Part shown: piece by piece, positions 14,381 through 21,859 of the stretch
Layout: each line of letters begins with the position of its first letter
How positions within the stretch are numbered: the first letter of the stretch is position 1
Assembly (NCBI GenBank): GCA_035527455.1
Contig: DATLAN010000375.1
Span: 1-21,859 of the forward strand
DNA from: DATLAN01 sp035527455
Lineage (GTDB): Bacteria; Planctomycetota; Planctomycetia; Pirellulales; Thermoguttaceae
Direction of reading: 5' to 3'
Length of the DNA: 21,859 nucleotides
Notes under the pieces: generated by a model
Databases searched by the model: none
What the model was told of the DNA's origin: nothing
Seen by the model: the letters and a program-made list of their open reading frames with translations, nothing else
Position numbers and translations under genes: made by a program

Positions 14381-14457
14381 GGGTGGCACGCTCTGAGCAG
14401 CGAAGGGCGTGGAAAACGTGCCAAACCACGCCCTTCGCCGCTCAGGGCGTGCCACCC
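14381..14457. repeat. Inverted repeat of the gtggcacgccctgagg family
   Basis: Arms at 14381-14412 and 14426-14457 (32 bases, 13-base loop) match at 30 of 32 positions. Arm length and loop length equal those of the copy at 1444-1520, though the loop sequence differs. It lies between two minus-strand genes, just after the stop of the small membrane protein gene. Confidence 0.88.
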
Positions 14458-14475
14458 CATGGAACAGCCTACACA

Positions 14476-14769
14476 CTAACGGCGCATCGAGTCCACTGGT
14501 TTGCGGGGACGCCGGTCCGGGGGCTTCGAGAAGGCGATCAGGGCAGCCAAGGCGAGAAAGAGTTCCAGCAGGCCGACGACCATCGGGTGAAGCGTGGGGT
14601 ACTCGACATGGTTTTCGAACGCCCAGCAACTCATCGGCTCCCACCCCTGGCGAGTTCGTCTCCAGTCGCTATGAGGATTTCCGGCCGCTGACGGCGTGAC
14701 CGACGGCAGTTCGGCGGCGAGCCAGACCGACCCCAATAGAATCAACAACAGCCCAGCGATCGATCGCAC
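14476..14769 (-). CDS. Small two-helix membrane protein, unknown function
   Basis: This 97-residue protein is unrecognised at family level. It begins at a GTG (VRSIAGLLLILLGSVWL) preceded by GGGGAG seven bases upstream, which is why the longer Arg-rich frame from 14976 is not used. Hydrophobic helices lie at about 4-20 and 62-80. Between them is a soluble loop with DWRRTRQGWE, a motif that seems to recur in small planctomycete membrane proteins. The C-terminus is basic. It is plausibly real because of the start signal and the two well-formed helices, but it could be missed by automatic annotation. Confidence 0.6.
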   Translation of the reverse strand: MRSIAGLLLILLGSVWLAAELPSVTPSAAGNPHSDWRRTRQGWEPMSCWAFENHVEYPTLHPMVVGLLELFLALAALIAFSKPPDRRPRKPVDSMRR

Positions 14770-15186
14770 GTCCTGACTCCCCGGCAGACAAGCCGACGGA
14801 ACGTCTTGCGCGAGGAAACCGCGCAGAGAGAAGATTGTCCGTCTCGGTAAGACCGCAATCGATGGGCCGGCTGTGGGCGTTCGTCCGATCAGAGCACGCA
14901 ACTCGCTTCGGAAAAACGACTTGCGGCGACGGACTGCCCGCCGACCCGACGACGCCGCGTGGCGTTTCCTCCCCATGCGACCGGCCGCCGGGTTGCGTCC
15001 GGGCCACGCGGTAGAAAACGGGCACCGCCAGACCCGGTGGCCGGCAACGATATCCGTTTGCCCGACTACCGGTTATGGCGTACTTTTTTCATGATGAGGC
15101 AATAGGACAGCCGCTTTTCCTTCTGCCGTCTATTGCCCGACCACACAAAGATCATCCGCCACGTCGGGAAACAAGAAGAACGAACT
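14770..15186. other. Divergent intergenic region
   Basis: This 417-base gap separates the minus-strand small membrane protein gene from the plus-strand HDOD gene. No gene is convincing: the frames that cross it are Arg-rich, low-complexity products of high GC. It must hold the promoters of both flanking genes; one candidate for the HDOD gene is listed separately. Confidence 0.5.
15058..15086 (+). promoter_or_regulatory. Candidate promoter of the HDOD gene
   Basis: TTGCCC (15058-15063) and TACTTT (15081-15086) are separated by 17 bases, about 100 bases before the ATG. Both hexamers are weak matches to sigma-70 consensus. The same -10 and spacing occur at 18626-18654, which slightly raises confidence. 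Confidence 0.3.
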
Positions 15187-16104
15187 ATGACTACCCAAAT
15201 CAAACCAACGCTCGATCTGAAAAAGGTCTTGGCCGGGGCTCAATTGCCCGCCCTGCCGCAAAGCGCGATTCGGCTCTTGGAGCTTTCGCAGGACCCGACC
15301 ATCGGTCCGGCCGAGTTTGCGGTTCCGATCGAGTCGGATCCCGGGTTGACGGGCCAGGTTCTGCGATTCGTCAACTCGTCGTATTTCGGTTTTTCGCGGG
15401 AGATTTCCAGCGTCAAGCTGGCCATCACGTTGGTGGGCATTCGGACGATCAAGAACTTCGCGCTTTGGAGCGCCGTCTTCAGCTTGATGCCCAACCCGAA
15501 GTGCGGGCCCTTCGATCTGAAGAGCCTTTGGCAGGATTCGCTCCGCCGGGCCTTGTTCGCCCGCGCGATGGGCAAGCTCTTGGGGATGAAAGAGGCGGAG
15601 GAACTCTTTGCCGCGGCCTTGCTTCAGGACATGGCTGTGCCGCTGTTGGCCAAAGAGACGCCGGAACTGTACCTGAAGCTCCTGGAAGCCCGCAAGGGCG
15701 GCAAAGTCCGCCTTTCTTCATTGGAAGATCGGGTCTTCGGCTGGACCCACGCCGAGGCCGGCGGGATCATGGCCCGGCAGTGGAACCTGCCCGATGGGTT
15801 CGCCGTGCTGGTCGAGAACCACCCGGCGATCGACCGCTGGGCAAGCGAAGCCCGGAGCGAGCCGGACAAGTTGGCCGTGGCCCTTTCGGCGTTGTTGCCG
15901 GCGGCTGCCGACCCGACCTGGACGGATCGGGAAAAGTTCGAGGACTACTACCGAAAGGTCGTCCCGATCGGTGCTCCCGAGGCGGCGGAATTGCTGGGCC
16001 GGATCGACGAAGAATTCGAGCAGTTCGCGCCCGTGCTGAAACTCGCCACCCCCAGCAGGTCGCTGGTCGAGAGTTTCAACGAGGCAGCCGTGCCCGTCGC
16101 GTAG
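15187..16104 (+). CDS. HDOD domain signalling protein
   Basis: This 305-residue protein carries an HDOD domain (a degenerate HD hydrolase fold) across about residues 10-215. Typical features are LPALPQSAIRLLELSQDP, a SDPGLTGQVLRFVNSSYFG block and LAITLVGIRTIKNFAL. The HD metal site is lost: ALLQDMAVP stands where HD enzymes have LLHD. HDOD proteins act in signalling rather than catalysis. No receiver, GGDEF or EAL domain is fused. The ATG at 15187 is used rather than the in-frame TTG 18 codons earlier; a weak agaaga precedes it. It ends six bases from the stop of the convergent barrel-protein gene, so transcription from the two may interfere. Confidence 0.9.
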   Translation: MTTQIKPTLDLKKVLAGAQLPALPQSAIRLLELSQDPTIGPAEFAVPIESDPGLTGQVLRFVNSSYFGFSREISSVKLAITLVGIRTIKNFALWSAVFSLMPNPKCGPFDLKSLWQDSLRRALFARAMGKLLGMKEAEELFAAALLQDMAVPLLAKETPELYLKLLEARKGGKVRLSSLEDRVFGWTHAEAGGIMARQWNLPDGFAVLVENHPAIDRWASEARSEPDKLAVALSALLPAAADPTWTDREKFEDYYRKVVPIGAPEAAELLGRIDEEFEQFAPVLKLATPSRSLVESFNEAAVPVA

Positions 16105-16110
16105 GCCGGA

Positions 16111-18015
16111 TCAGAAGTTATACATCACGCCGGCGGACGCCCCGTGCAGGATCAGTTGGCCGTTGGTATCGATGTTGCCGAGTTCGTCGATATCTCCCAA
16201 CGAAGACCGGAGTTGGTCGTCGGCCAGGGCAACGCCCGCGATCACTATCAGGTGATATCCGATCCGCGCGCTCCACTTCGGCGCGAACTGCCATGCCAGG
16301 GCCACGTCGACTTGGGTCAGGAAGGCGATGCCGTCCTCGGAGCTTTCCACCGGGTAGGTCCCCGTCCCGAGCGTCGAAGTTGCCGCCGTGCCGTCTCCCG
16401 CGTGCATGTGGAAGAAGTGCCTGGTGTGGTTATGGTACAGGCCCAATTTCGGCGCCGCGATCAGGCGGAGCCGCCCGATCCGGTAACCCGCTTCGGCCGC
16501 GAGCTGCACGCCGAGGAGACTGTTGCTGACCCGGTCGTCGAGGAAGGCTTCTCGCGTGGGATCGTCTCCCCACTGGAAGCTGTTGGCGACCGAACTGATC
16601 AGCAAGGTCTCTTCGAAGCGGAAGAAGCGTGTGCCCACCGACCAACCCGTCTCCAATCCAAAGCCGCAACCTCCGCCCATCGGGTTGCGGACCACATTGA
16701 CTTCGACGCTGTGGAACTCGTTGCGCCGCTCGAGGCGGTGGGCCGTGGCGTCGTCGAACCAGAGTTCGGCCGCACTGCCGAACAGCAGGCTCTCGCGGAA
16801 GTTCACCGACAACGACGTCTTGACTCCCAAAGGGTCGGTCACCTCGACCAGATCGTCCGAGGCGTCCAACGTCCAGTAGCTTCCCTCGACGGCCCACTGC
16901 CCGCCCAGAAATCGCCGCCCGAAACGCAGCTCGCCCCCCAGCCGCCAACGATCGCCCAGGTCGTCGCTGTCGGTCAACGTGACGGCCCGGTTGCCGTCCT
17001 GATAGCTCGTCCACATCCGGTCGGGCTTGTCGCGGCCCAGCGCCATGACCGTCGTCGTGGCGTACCACGGGCCGGGCCCACAACCGACGCGGCGGCCAAA
17101 CGCTCCCTTCAGCGCCCGCTCCATGCGGTAGACGCTCGGCGTGAAGAAGCCTCCTTCGCCATAGTAATCATCGTATCCCGGTTGGCCGCCGTAGTACTGA
17201 CGGGAATCGCCGGAGATCGGATCCGGCATCGGGCGCGGCCCCGGCATGTTCGGCTGCGGTGAATAGGCCGGGTGTTGCGGCGCATAAGGCGCCCCGGGCA
17301 TGTACGACGGATCTTGACCCGCCGAGATTCCACGCGACCAATCCGCCTGGTAAGACGGCGCGCCCTGGTTGCCGGGAACCGAATACTCCTGGACCTGCTG
17401 GCGGTAGGCCGGCGCCGTGGGAGCCGCCTGCATGCTCCAAGCCGGTTGCATCGGAGCCGCTCGCCCGGTCGGAATCGGCGGCGCTGGTCCGGTCGGAAGC
17501 GGCGGTGGGCTCCAAGCCCTCGAAGCATTCGGGACGGGCCGAACCGACGGCGGTGGCATCGTCGCGGCGGGCATCATTTGCCTTGCGGGAATAGGAGGCG
17601 GGTAAAGTGTCCCGCTCGCGCCCGATTGCAGTGTGGGCCCCGTGGGTGCGAACGGGGCCGACCACGCAGCTTGGCCGCTGGATACCGCGGGAGCCGGCTG
17701 CACCATCGGATAGGCCGTCTGGGGCGCATAGCCGCCGTTGGCGCGAGCGCCATAGCCGCTGTTGGCGGGATCGCCATAGCTGCCGTTGGCGGGAGCGCCA
17801 TAGCCGCCGTTGGCGGGAGCGCCATAGCCACCGTTGGCGGGAGCGCCATAGCCACCGTTGGCGGGAGCGCCATAGCCACCGTTGGCGGGAGCGCTAAAGC
17901 CCGCCGAGGGGAGCCGGAGCGCTTCCGGCGACCCGTACAACCCGAACTGGGCGTGGGCGAGTGTTGTGGTGAGTATTATCAGAGAACCGAAGACCGCGAT
18001 CCGGGGAGACTTCAT
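16111..18015 (-). CDS. BBP7-family outer-membrane beta-barrel protein
   Basis: This 634-residue exported protein starts with a signal peptide (KSPR, hydrophobic 6-20, AHA before Q23). Residues 42-97 are seven octapeptide repeats of APANGGYG type. A long Pro/Ala/Gln-rich, probably disordered stretch follows to about 290. The C-terminal 320 residues, from VGCGPGPWYATTTVMALGR onward, have alternating beta strands (RWRLGGELRFGRRF, WAVEGSYWTL) and end in an aromatic Phe (GVMYNF), as in barrel proteins. The pattern matches the planctomycete BBP7 family. ATG 18015 is chosen over one nine codons upstream because it starts the signal peptide directly. Function is unknown; a porin or surface role is inferred. 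Confidence 0.87.
   Translation of the reverse strand: MKSPRIAVFGSLIILTTTLAHAQFGLYGSPEALRLPSAGFSAPANGGYGAPANGGYGAPANGGYGAPANGGYGAPANGSYGDPANSGYGARANGGYAPQTAYPMVQPAPAVSSGQAAWSAPFAPTGPTLQSGASGTLYPPPIPARQMMPAATMPPPSVRPVPNASRAWSPPPLPTGPAPPIPTGRAAPMQPAWSMQAAPTAPAYRQQVQEYSVPGNQGAPSYQADWSRGISAGQDPSYMPGAPYAPQHPAYSPQPNMPGPRPMPDPISGDSRQYYGGQPGYDDYYGEGGFFTPSVYRMERALKGAFGRRVGCGPGPWYATTTVMALGRDKPDRMWTSYQDGNRAVTLTDSDDLGDRWRLGGELRFGRRFLGGQWAVEGSYWTLDASDDLVEVTDPLGVKTSLSVNFRESLLFGSAAELWFDDATAHRLERRNEFHSVEVNVVRNPMGGGCGFGLETGWSVGTRFFRFEETLLISSVANSFQWGDDPTREAFLDDRVSNSLLGVQLAAEAGYRIGRLRLIAAPKLGLYHNHTRHFFHMHAGDGTAATSTLGTGTYPVESSEDGIAFLTQVDVALAWQFAPKWSARIGYHLIVIAGVALADDQLRSSLGDIDELGNIDTNGQLILHGASAGVMYNF
17725..17892 (-). 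repeat. Seven in-frame 24-bp tandem repeats in the BBP7 gene
   Basis: Seven 24-base units encode the octapeptide APANGGYG and variants (APANGSYG, DPANSGYG, ARANGGYA). The N-terminal copies are nearly identical at DNA level and later ones diverge, which suggests recent slippage at one end. Gain or loss of a unit keeps the frame. Confidence 0.92.
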
Positions 18016-18253
18016 GTCTCGACATCTTTCGTCGAAGGTCATCCGGCCGGTTGCGAGCAGGGGAGCTGACGTCGGGGCCTTCGCGAACTCCCGAAAACCG
18101 GCCGATAGCCTGTAACCATTACAGACCCCAATGCTTTGCTCATCGGCGCTGGCAGGACCCAGACAAAAAGCAAGGATTCGTTCCGACCGCAGTTTCTCCT
18201 AAAACCGGAACAAGCCGTCTGCCCGACCCTGACAACCGGTACAGTCGAAACGA

Positions 18254-18360
18254 GTGGCACGCCCCGAGGAACGAAGGGCGTGGGGAGCCCGACCGAACAC
18301 GCCCTTCGTTCCTCAGGGCGTGCCACCCAACGCAAAAAAGGCGTGCCACCCAGCCACCCA
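18254..18360. repeat. Inverted repeat of the gtggcacgccctgagg family with fragments
   Basis: Arms at 18254-18282 and 18298-18326 (29 bases) differ at one position. A partial extra copy (ggcgtgccacccagcc) follows at 18340-18355 after a short A-rich stretch. This resembles the terminal duplication seen at 1521-1620, but at an earlier or decayed stage. Confidence 0.88.
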
Positions 18361-18625
18361 AGAGAAAAATCCGAGCAACTTCCTTTTGCAACCGCTTGTC
18401 GGGGCTTTCGGGGAATAATCGCTCGGGGTCAGGCCGAAAGAACCAATGGCAAGCCCGAACACTGTGCAAGAACTCGCCGTAGACCCATACCTAAGGGCAT
18501 CCACATGCCCCATTGGGCGTATGACTGAAGCCGCGGCAGTCCGATCATTGCAGTCGGGCGGAGCGGGCGGCACACGGGACCTTGGATCTCCTGGGGCCGG
18601 AAAGTCACCCGGGGGCAGCGGGTTC

Positions 18626-18654
18626 TTGCATTTTGCCGGAAAAACATGTACTTT
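18626..18654 (+). promoter_or_regulatory. Candidate promoter of the toroid-protein gene
   Basis: TTGCAT (18626-18631) and TACTTT (18649-18654) are 17 bases apart, 44 bases before the ATG. Matches to consensus are weak. The spacing and -10 are the same as in the HDOD candidate. Confidence 0.3.
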
Positions 18655-18698
18655 AAGAACGTGGCGTTTCATTGGGAAGATTTTCGGAGCATGAGACG

Positions 18699-20348
18699 AT
18701 GGCAAGCAAGCCTTCTGCGTTGAATCAGACCACCGCAACAGCAATACCGATCGCCAAGGCATCAGCCGAAGCGGCGGGGCCCGCCACGCCCAAACCCGTT
18801 TCCCAGGGCACCGGTTCGGGCACCGTCAACATGGTCCAAGGTGCCAAGGCCACCGGGGTCCGCGAGGAAATGGAAGAACGCGAAGAGCTGGGCAGTTTCG
18901 GCATCTGGATGCGCGACGCCTTGCGGCAGACGCCCAGTTGGCTGGTGAGCATGGTCTTCCACATGATTCTCCTTCTCGGTTTGGCCCTGTACAACATGCC
19001 GGCCGCCGGGAACGACGACGACCGGACCATCGACGCCTCGCAGGAGGAAGAGAAGGTCCTGGAGGAGTTGGACGAACTCGAAGACGAACCGCTCGACGAC
19101 ATCGACTTGGATGAGGACTTCGAGAGCTTCGAGTCGACGATGGAGACCGCCGTGATGGACGTTTCGTCGGCCGACGAACTGGAAGTCGAGCAGTTCACTC
19201 CGGAGCTTCAGGACTTCGGCACGCTGAAAGCGCTTCCTTCGGACTTTATGAACAAGAAGGGCAGCGTCAGCGGCAGCGGCCTTGACGGACGGGGGCATGG
19301 CAAGGGCGGGCTGGTGCGTCGGTACGGCGGAAACGACGCCAGCGAGGCGGCCGTGCAGGCCGCGCTGAAGTGGTTGGCCGCCCACCAGATGCCCGACGGC
19401 GGTTGGAGCTTCGCCCACCAGCTCGCCCCGAGCTGCAAGGGGCAGTGCCGCAACCCGGGCAAAGAAACCGAAGCCCGGTTCGCGGCCACGGCACTGGCGC
19501 TGCTGCCTTTCCTCGGCGCCGGACAGACGCACAAGGAGGGCAAGTACAAAGACACGGTCCAGGGCGGGTTCTACTTCCTGACGAGAAACATGAAGTTCGA
19601 GCCGGGCAAACCGGGAGGAAGCCTGTTCGACAAACAGGGAGGACGGATGTACTCCCACGGCCTGGGCGCCATCGCCATGTGCGAACTCTTCGCGATGACC
19701 CACGACAAGAACTACCAACTCCCGGCCCAGGCCGTGATCGATTTCATCTGCTACGCCCAGGACCCGGTCGGCGGCGGCTGGCGGTATCAGCCGCGGGAGA
19801 AAGGCGACACCTCGGTGGTCGGCTGGCAGATCATGGCCCTGAAAAGCGGCCACATGGCGTATCTCCAGGTCCCCCCGGTCGTAATCCAGAAAGCCTATCG
19901 CTACCTCGACGGCGTGCAGGCCAACAGCGGAGCCAATTACGGCTACACCAGCCCGGGCGAAGGACCGGCCACCACGGCCATCGGGTTGCTCTGCCGGATG
20001 TACCTCGGCTGGAAGAAGGACAACCCGGCCCTGCAGCGCGGCGTGAAGTGGCTCAGCGCCCAGGGCCCCTCGAAGACCAACATGTATTTCAACTACTACG
20101 CCACCCAGGTCTTGCGGCACTGGGAAGGCGACGAGTGGAAGAAGTGGAACGACGTGATGCGGGATCAGTTGGTCGAATCGCAGGCCAAGCAGGGTCACGA
20201 GCAGGGAAGCTGGTACGTCAGCGGCAGTCACGGCGACCGGGGCGGACGCCTCTACAACACCGCCATGGCCACCATGATCCTGGAAGTCTACTATCGCCAC
20301 ATGCCCATCTACGGCGCCCAGTCCGTCGAAGAGGAATTCCCCGAATAG
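18699..20348 (+). CDS. TM-anchored alpha/alpha-toroid (prenyltransferase/squalene-oxidase-repeat-like) protein
   Basis: This 549-residue protein has a soluble N-terminus, one transmembrane helix at about 80-98 (WLVSMVFHMILLLGLALY), a strongly acidic stretch (107-160, with EEEKVLEELDELEDE) and a Gly-rich linker (188-210). The C-terminal 340 residues look like an alpha/alpha toroid with QW-like turns: MPDGGWSF (231-238), VGGGWRY (357-363), GANYGY (411-416) and QGSWY (502-506). This is the fold of terpene cyclases and prenyltransferase beta subunits. No DxDD cyclase motif was seen and its location beyond a TM helix is unusual, so catalysis is doubtful. The ATG at 18699 has GGAG ten bases upstream and replaces an in-frame TTG nine codons earlier. 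Confidence 0.85.
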   Translation: MASKPSALNQTTATAIPIAKASAEAAGPATPKPVSQGTGSGTVNMVQGAKATGVREEMEEREELGSFGIWMRDALRQTPSWLVSMVFHMILLLGLALYNMPAAGNDDDRTIDASQEEEKVLEELDELEDEPLDDIDLDEDFESFESTMETAVMDVSSADELEVEQFTPELQDFGTLKALPSDFMNKKGSVSGSGLDGRGHGKGGLVRRYGGNDASEAAVQAALKWLAAHQMPDGGWSFAHQLAPSCKGQCRNPGKETEARFAATALALLPFLGAGQTHKEGKYKDTVQGGFYFLTRNMKFEPGKPGGSLFDKQGGRMYSHGLGAIAMCELFAMTHDKNYQLPAQAVIDFICYAQDPVGGGWRYQPREKGDTSVVGWQIMALKSGHMAYLQVPPVVIQKAYRYLDGVQANSGANYGYTSPGEGPATTAIGLLCRMYLGWKKDNPALQRGVKWLSAQGPSKTNMYFNYYATQVLRHWEGDEWKKWNDVMRDQLVESQAKQGHEQGSWYVSGSHGDRGGRLYNTAMATMILEVYYRHMPIYGAQSVEEEFPE

Positions 20349-20360
20349 CGCGAATTGGCG

Positions 20361-20383
20361 CTGGGGACTGGGGACTGGGGACT
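20361..20383. repeat. Short tandem repeat (ctgggga) between convergent genes
   Basis: The 7-base unit ctgggga occurs three times in tandem plus a partial copy. A near-complementary gcccccagtccc lies at 20441-20452, so the transcript could fold. The gap 20349-20489 separates the convergent toroid-protein and glgC genes and may terminate both. Confidence 0.7.
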
Positions 20384-20489
20384 CGGGGCAATGCGGGTGA
20401 CTTTCTGGAACCAAGCTTGGATTCTCGGATGTCTTCCCGAGCCCCCAGTCCCGAACCCCGCCATCCCCATTGGCTGCGGCTATGCCGCG

Positions 20490-21749
20490 TTACGGTTTTA
20501 CAGGCACCGTTTCGTCGAGAAGGTCTTCCACGCGATCGGTCTTGGCAATCACCGTGATGCCCTTTTCGGTGACCGTGAAACCGCGCTGCCGGTCCAGTTC
20601 GAGGTGGTAGCCGATCTTCGCGCCGGCGGGAATCCGCACCTCCTTGTCGATGATCGCACGGCGGATCTTCGCGTGTCGGCCCACGTCGACGCCCTCGAAG
20701 AGGATGGAGTCTTCCACCACGGCGAAACTGTTGATGCGGGTGTCCGGCCCGAGGATCGAGCGAACCACCTGGCCCCCGGAGAGGATCGAGCCGGAACAGA
20801 CGATGCTGTCCAGCGCCTGCCCCCGCCGGGCCGGAGAGCCCTCCTCGGCGAAGACGAATTTCGGGGGCGGCAGATCGGGCTGATACGTGCGGATCGGCCA
20901 CTGCCGGTCGTACATGTTCAACAGGGGATCGACCGAGATCAGGTCCATGTTGGCCTCGTAATAGGCGTCCAGCGTCCCCACGTCGCGCCAGTAAGCGTCC
21001 GCCTTGTGGTTTTCGTCCATGAACGGGTAAGCGAACACGCGGTGGGTCCGGATGATCGACGGGATCACGTCGTTGCCGAAGTCGTGCGTGCTCCCGTGCC
21101 GGGTCGCGTCCAGACAGAGCTGCTCGAAGAGGAAGGCGGCGTTGAAGACATAGATCCCCATCGAGGCCAACGCGTGCTGCGGGTCGCCGGGGATCGGCTT
21201 GGGCCTGGCCGGTTTCTCCTCGAAACCGATCACGCGCGATCCGACGTCGACCTGCATCACGCCGAACTGATGGGCCGTCTGGTGATCGACTCGCAGCGCC
21301 CCGATCGTCAGATCGGCCTCGTTCTCCAGGTGCAGATCGACCAGCTTCATGTAGTTCATCTTGTAGATGTGATCGCCGGCCAGGACCACCACGTACTTGG
21401 GCCGTTCCTTCTCGATGGTGTAGATGTTCTGGTAGACGGCGTCGGCGGTTCCCTGATACCAGTGTTCGTCGATACGCTGCTGGGGGGGAACCACGTCGAT
21501 GAATTCACCCAGCTCCCGGCACAGATAGCCTTGCCAGCCCAAGTTGATATGCCGTCCTAGGCTCATCGCCTTGTACTGCGTGAGCACGAGGATCTTTCGC
21601 ACCCTGCTGTTGAGGCAGTTCGAAAGGGTGAAGTCGATGATCCGGTACGCGCCGCCGAAAGAGACTGCCGGTTTTGCGCGGTCGCGGGTGAGCGGCTCCA
21701 ACCGCGACCCCTTGCCACCGGCGAGGATCACGGCCAAGACGTCCTTCAT
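20490..21749 (-). CDS. glgC: Glucose-1-phosphate adenylyltransferase (ADP-glucose pyrophosphorylase)
   Basis: This 419-residue cytoplasmic enzyme makes ADP-glucose from ATP and glucose-1-phosphate, the committed step of bacterial glycogen synthesis. The nucleotidyltransferase signature LAGGKGSRLEPLT is at 9-21, the metal-binding AGDHIYKMNY at 124-133 (D126), the substrate FEEKP at 176-180 and YWRDVGT at 253-259. A left-handed beta-helix with imperfect hexapeptides fills 312-390. Length matches the family. ATG 21749 is preceded by AAGGA six bases upstream and replaces an in-frame start 27 codons earlier. No glgA, glgB or glgP is in the window. Confidence 0.96.
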   Translation of the reverse strand: MKDVLAVILAGGKGSRLEPLTRDRAKPAVSFGGAYRIIDFTLSNCLNSRVRKILVLTQYKAMSLGRHINLGWQGYLCRELGEFIDVVPPQQRIDEHWYQGTADAVYQNIYTIEKERPKYVVVLAGDHIYKMNYMKLVDLHLENEADLTIGALRVDHQTAHQFGVMQVDVGSRVIGFEEKPARPKPIPGDPQHALASMGIYVFNAAFLFEQLCLDATRHGSTHDFGNDVIPSIIRTHRVFAYPFMDENHKADAYWRDVGTLDAYYEANMDLISVDPLLNMYDRQWPIRTYQPDLPPPKFVFAEEGSPARRGQALDSIVCSGSILSGGQVVRSILGPDTRINSFAVVEDSILFEGVDVGRHAKIRRAIIDKEVRIPAGAKIGYHLELDRQRGFTVTEKGITVIAKTDRVEDLLDETVPVKP

Positions 21750-21801
21750 GTTGCATCCTTTCGGCGAACCGGCCCAAAACTCGGACGTTGCCCCGTAGGC
21801 C

Positions 21802-21830
21802 ATCTTATCGACTTGGGGAGATTCGATCAA
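21802..21830 (-). promoter_or_regulatory. Candidate glgC promoter
   Basis: On the minus strand TTGATC (21825-21830) and TAAGAT (21802-21807) are 17 bases apart, each matching four of six consensus positions, 52 bases before the start codon. The site also overlaps the discarded upstream start, which supports the shorter glgC. Confidence 0.4.
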
Positions 21831-21859
21831 AGGGGTCGTAGCGATTCGGCGGGAGTGCA

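Larger units (their letters stand above)
18016..18698. other. Divergent intergenic region without a convincing gene
   Basis: This 683-base gap lies between the divergent barrel-protein and toroid-protein genes. It holds the palindromic element at 18254-18360 and a candidate promoter at 18626-18654. Short open frames exist on both strands but have low-complexity Arg/Pro/Gly composition and no family resemblance. No tRNA or other RNA gene was recognised. Confidence 0.5.

Noticed and set aside
14222..14644. N-terminal extension of the 734-residue protein
   Set aside because: The extra 141 codons read through the palindromic element and the small membrane protein gene, whereas the internal ATG has a GGGAGG upstream.
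18446..18694. 82-codon plus-strand frame before the toroid-protein gene
   Set aside because: Low-complexity Gly/Ala composition, no clear ribosome binding site, and it covers the likely promoter.
18313..18762. 149-codon minus-strand frame in the large divergent gap
   Set aside because: It overlaps the palindrome and the start of the toroid-protein gene and has no domain-like features.
18762..20414. 550-codon open frame on the minus strand
   Set aside because: It mirrors the toroid-protein gene, which has a good start signal and recognisable repeats; the mirror protein shows none.

Overview
The window is about 21.9 kb of high-GC bacterial chromosome, and it looks like a member of the Planctomycetota, probably Pirellulales-like. 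The evidence for this is a BBP7-type outer-membrane protein, a membrane-anchored alpha/alpha-toroid protein, a large single-pass protein of planctomycete style with a Pro-rich periplasmic part, and palindromic intergenic elements built on gtggcacgccctgaggaacg. All assignments come from reading the sequence; no database search was run. No rRNA, tRNA, CRISPR array, transposase or phage gene was seen.

Region 1 (about 128-5292, all minus strand) is an oxygen and metal stress locus. In transcription order it encodes a PerR-like Fur-family regulator, ferritin, a 2-Cys peroxiredoxin, a class I superoxide reductase (desulfoferrodoxin), a Cu/Zn-type permease with a C-terminal HMA domain, and an A-type flavodiiron protein. 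Together these would remove O2, superoxide and peroxide and store iron, which suits an anaerobe or microaerophile. The perR and dfx promoters both carry a perfect 8-9-8 inverted repeat just downstream of a TTGACT -35 box.

Region 2 (5436-8235, minus strand) is an RNA and ribosome block: ribosomal protein bL21, an RNase E/G family protein and a DUF2344 (TIGR03936-type) protein. The usual partner gene rpmA (bL27) is not next to rplU.

Region 3 (8479-11644, minus strand) is a stand-alone PTS phosphorelay with a hibernation factor, in transcription order hpf, EIIA(Ntr)-like, HPr, enzyme I. There is no sugar permease. The HPr has Glu at the position of the regulatory Ser46, and enzyme I has an altered sequence around its phospho-His.

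Region 4 (12017-20348) holds cell-envelope and signalling genes: a 734-residue single-pass membrane protein with Pro-rich and HEAT-like parts, a small two-helix membrane protein, an HDOD protein, a BBP7 barrel protein with a 7-copy octapeptide repeat, and a TM-anchored toroid protein. The last gene (20490-21749, minus) is glgC, the committed step of glycogen synthesis.

Intergenic spaces are rich in inverted repeats of at least two sequence families, plus short tandem arrays. Most starts were moved inward from the longest open frame, on the basis of ribosome binding sites or family alignment.
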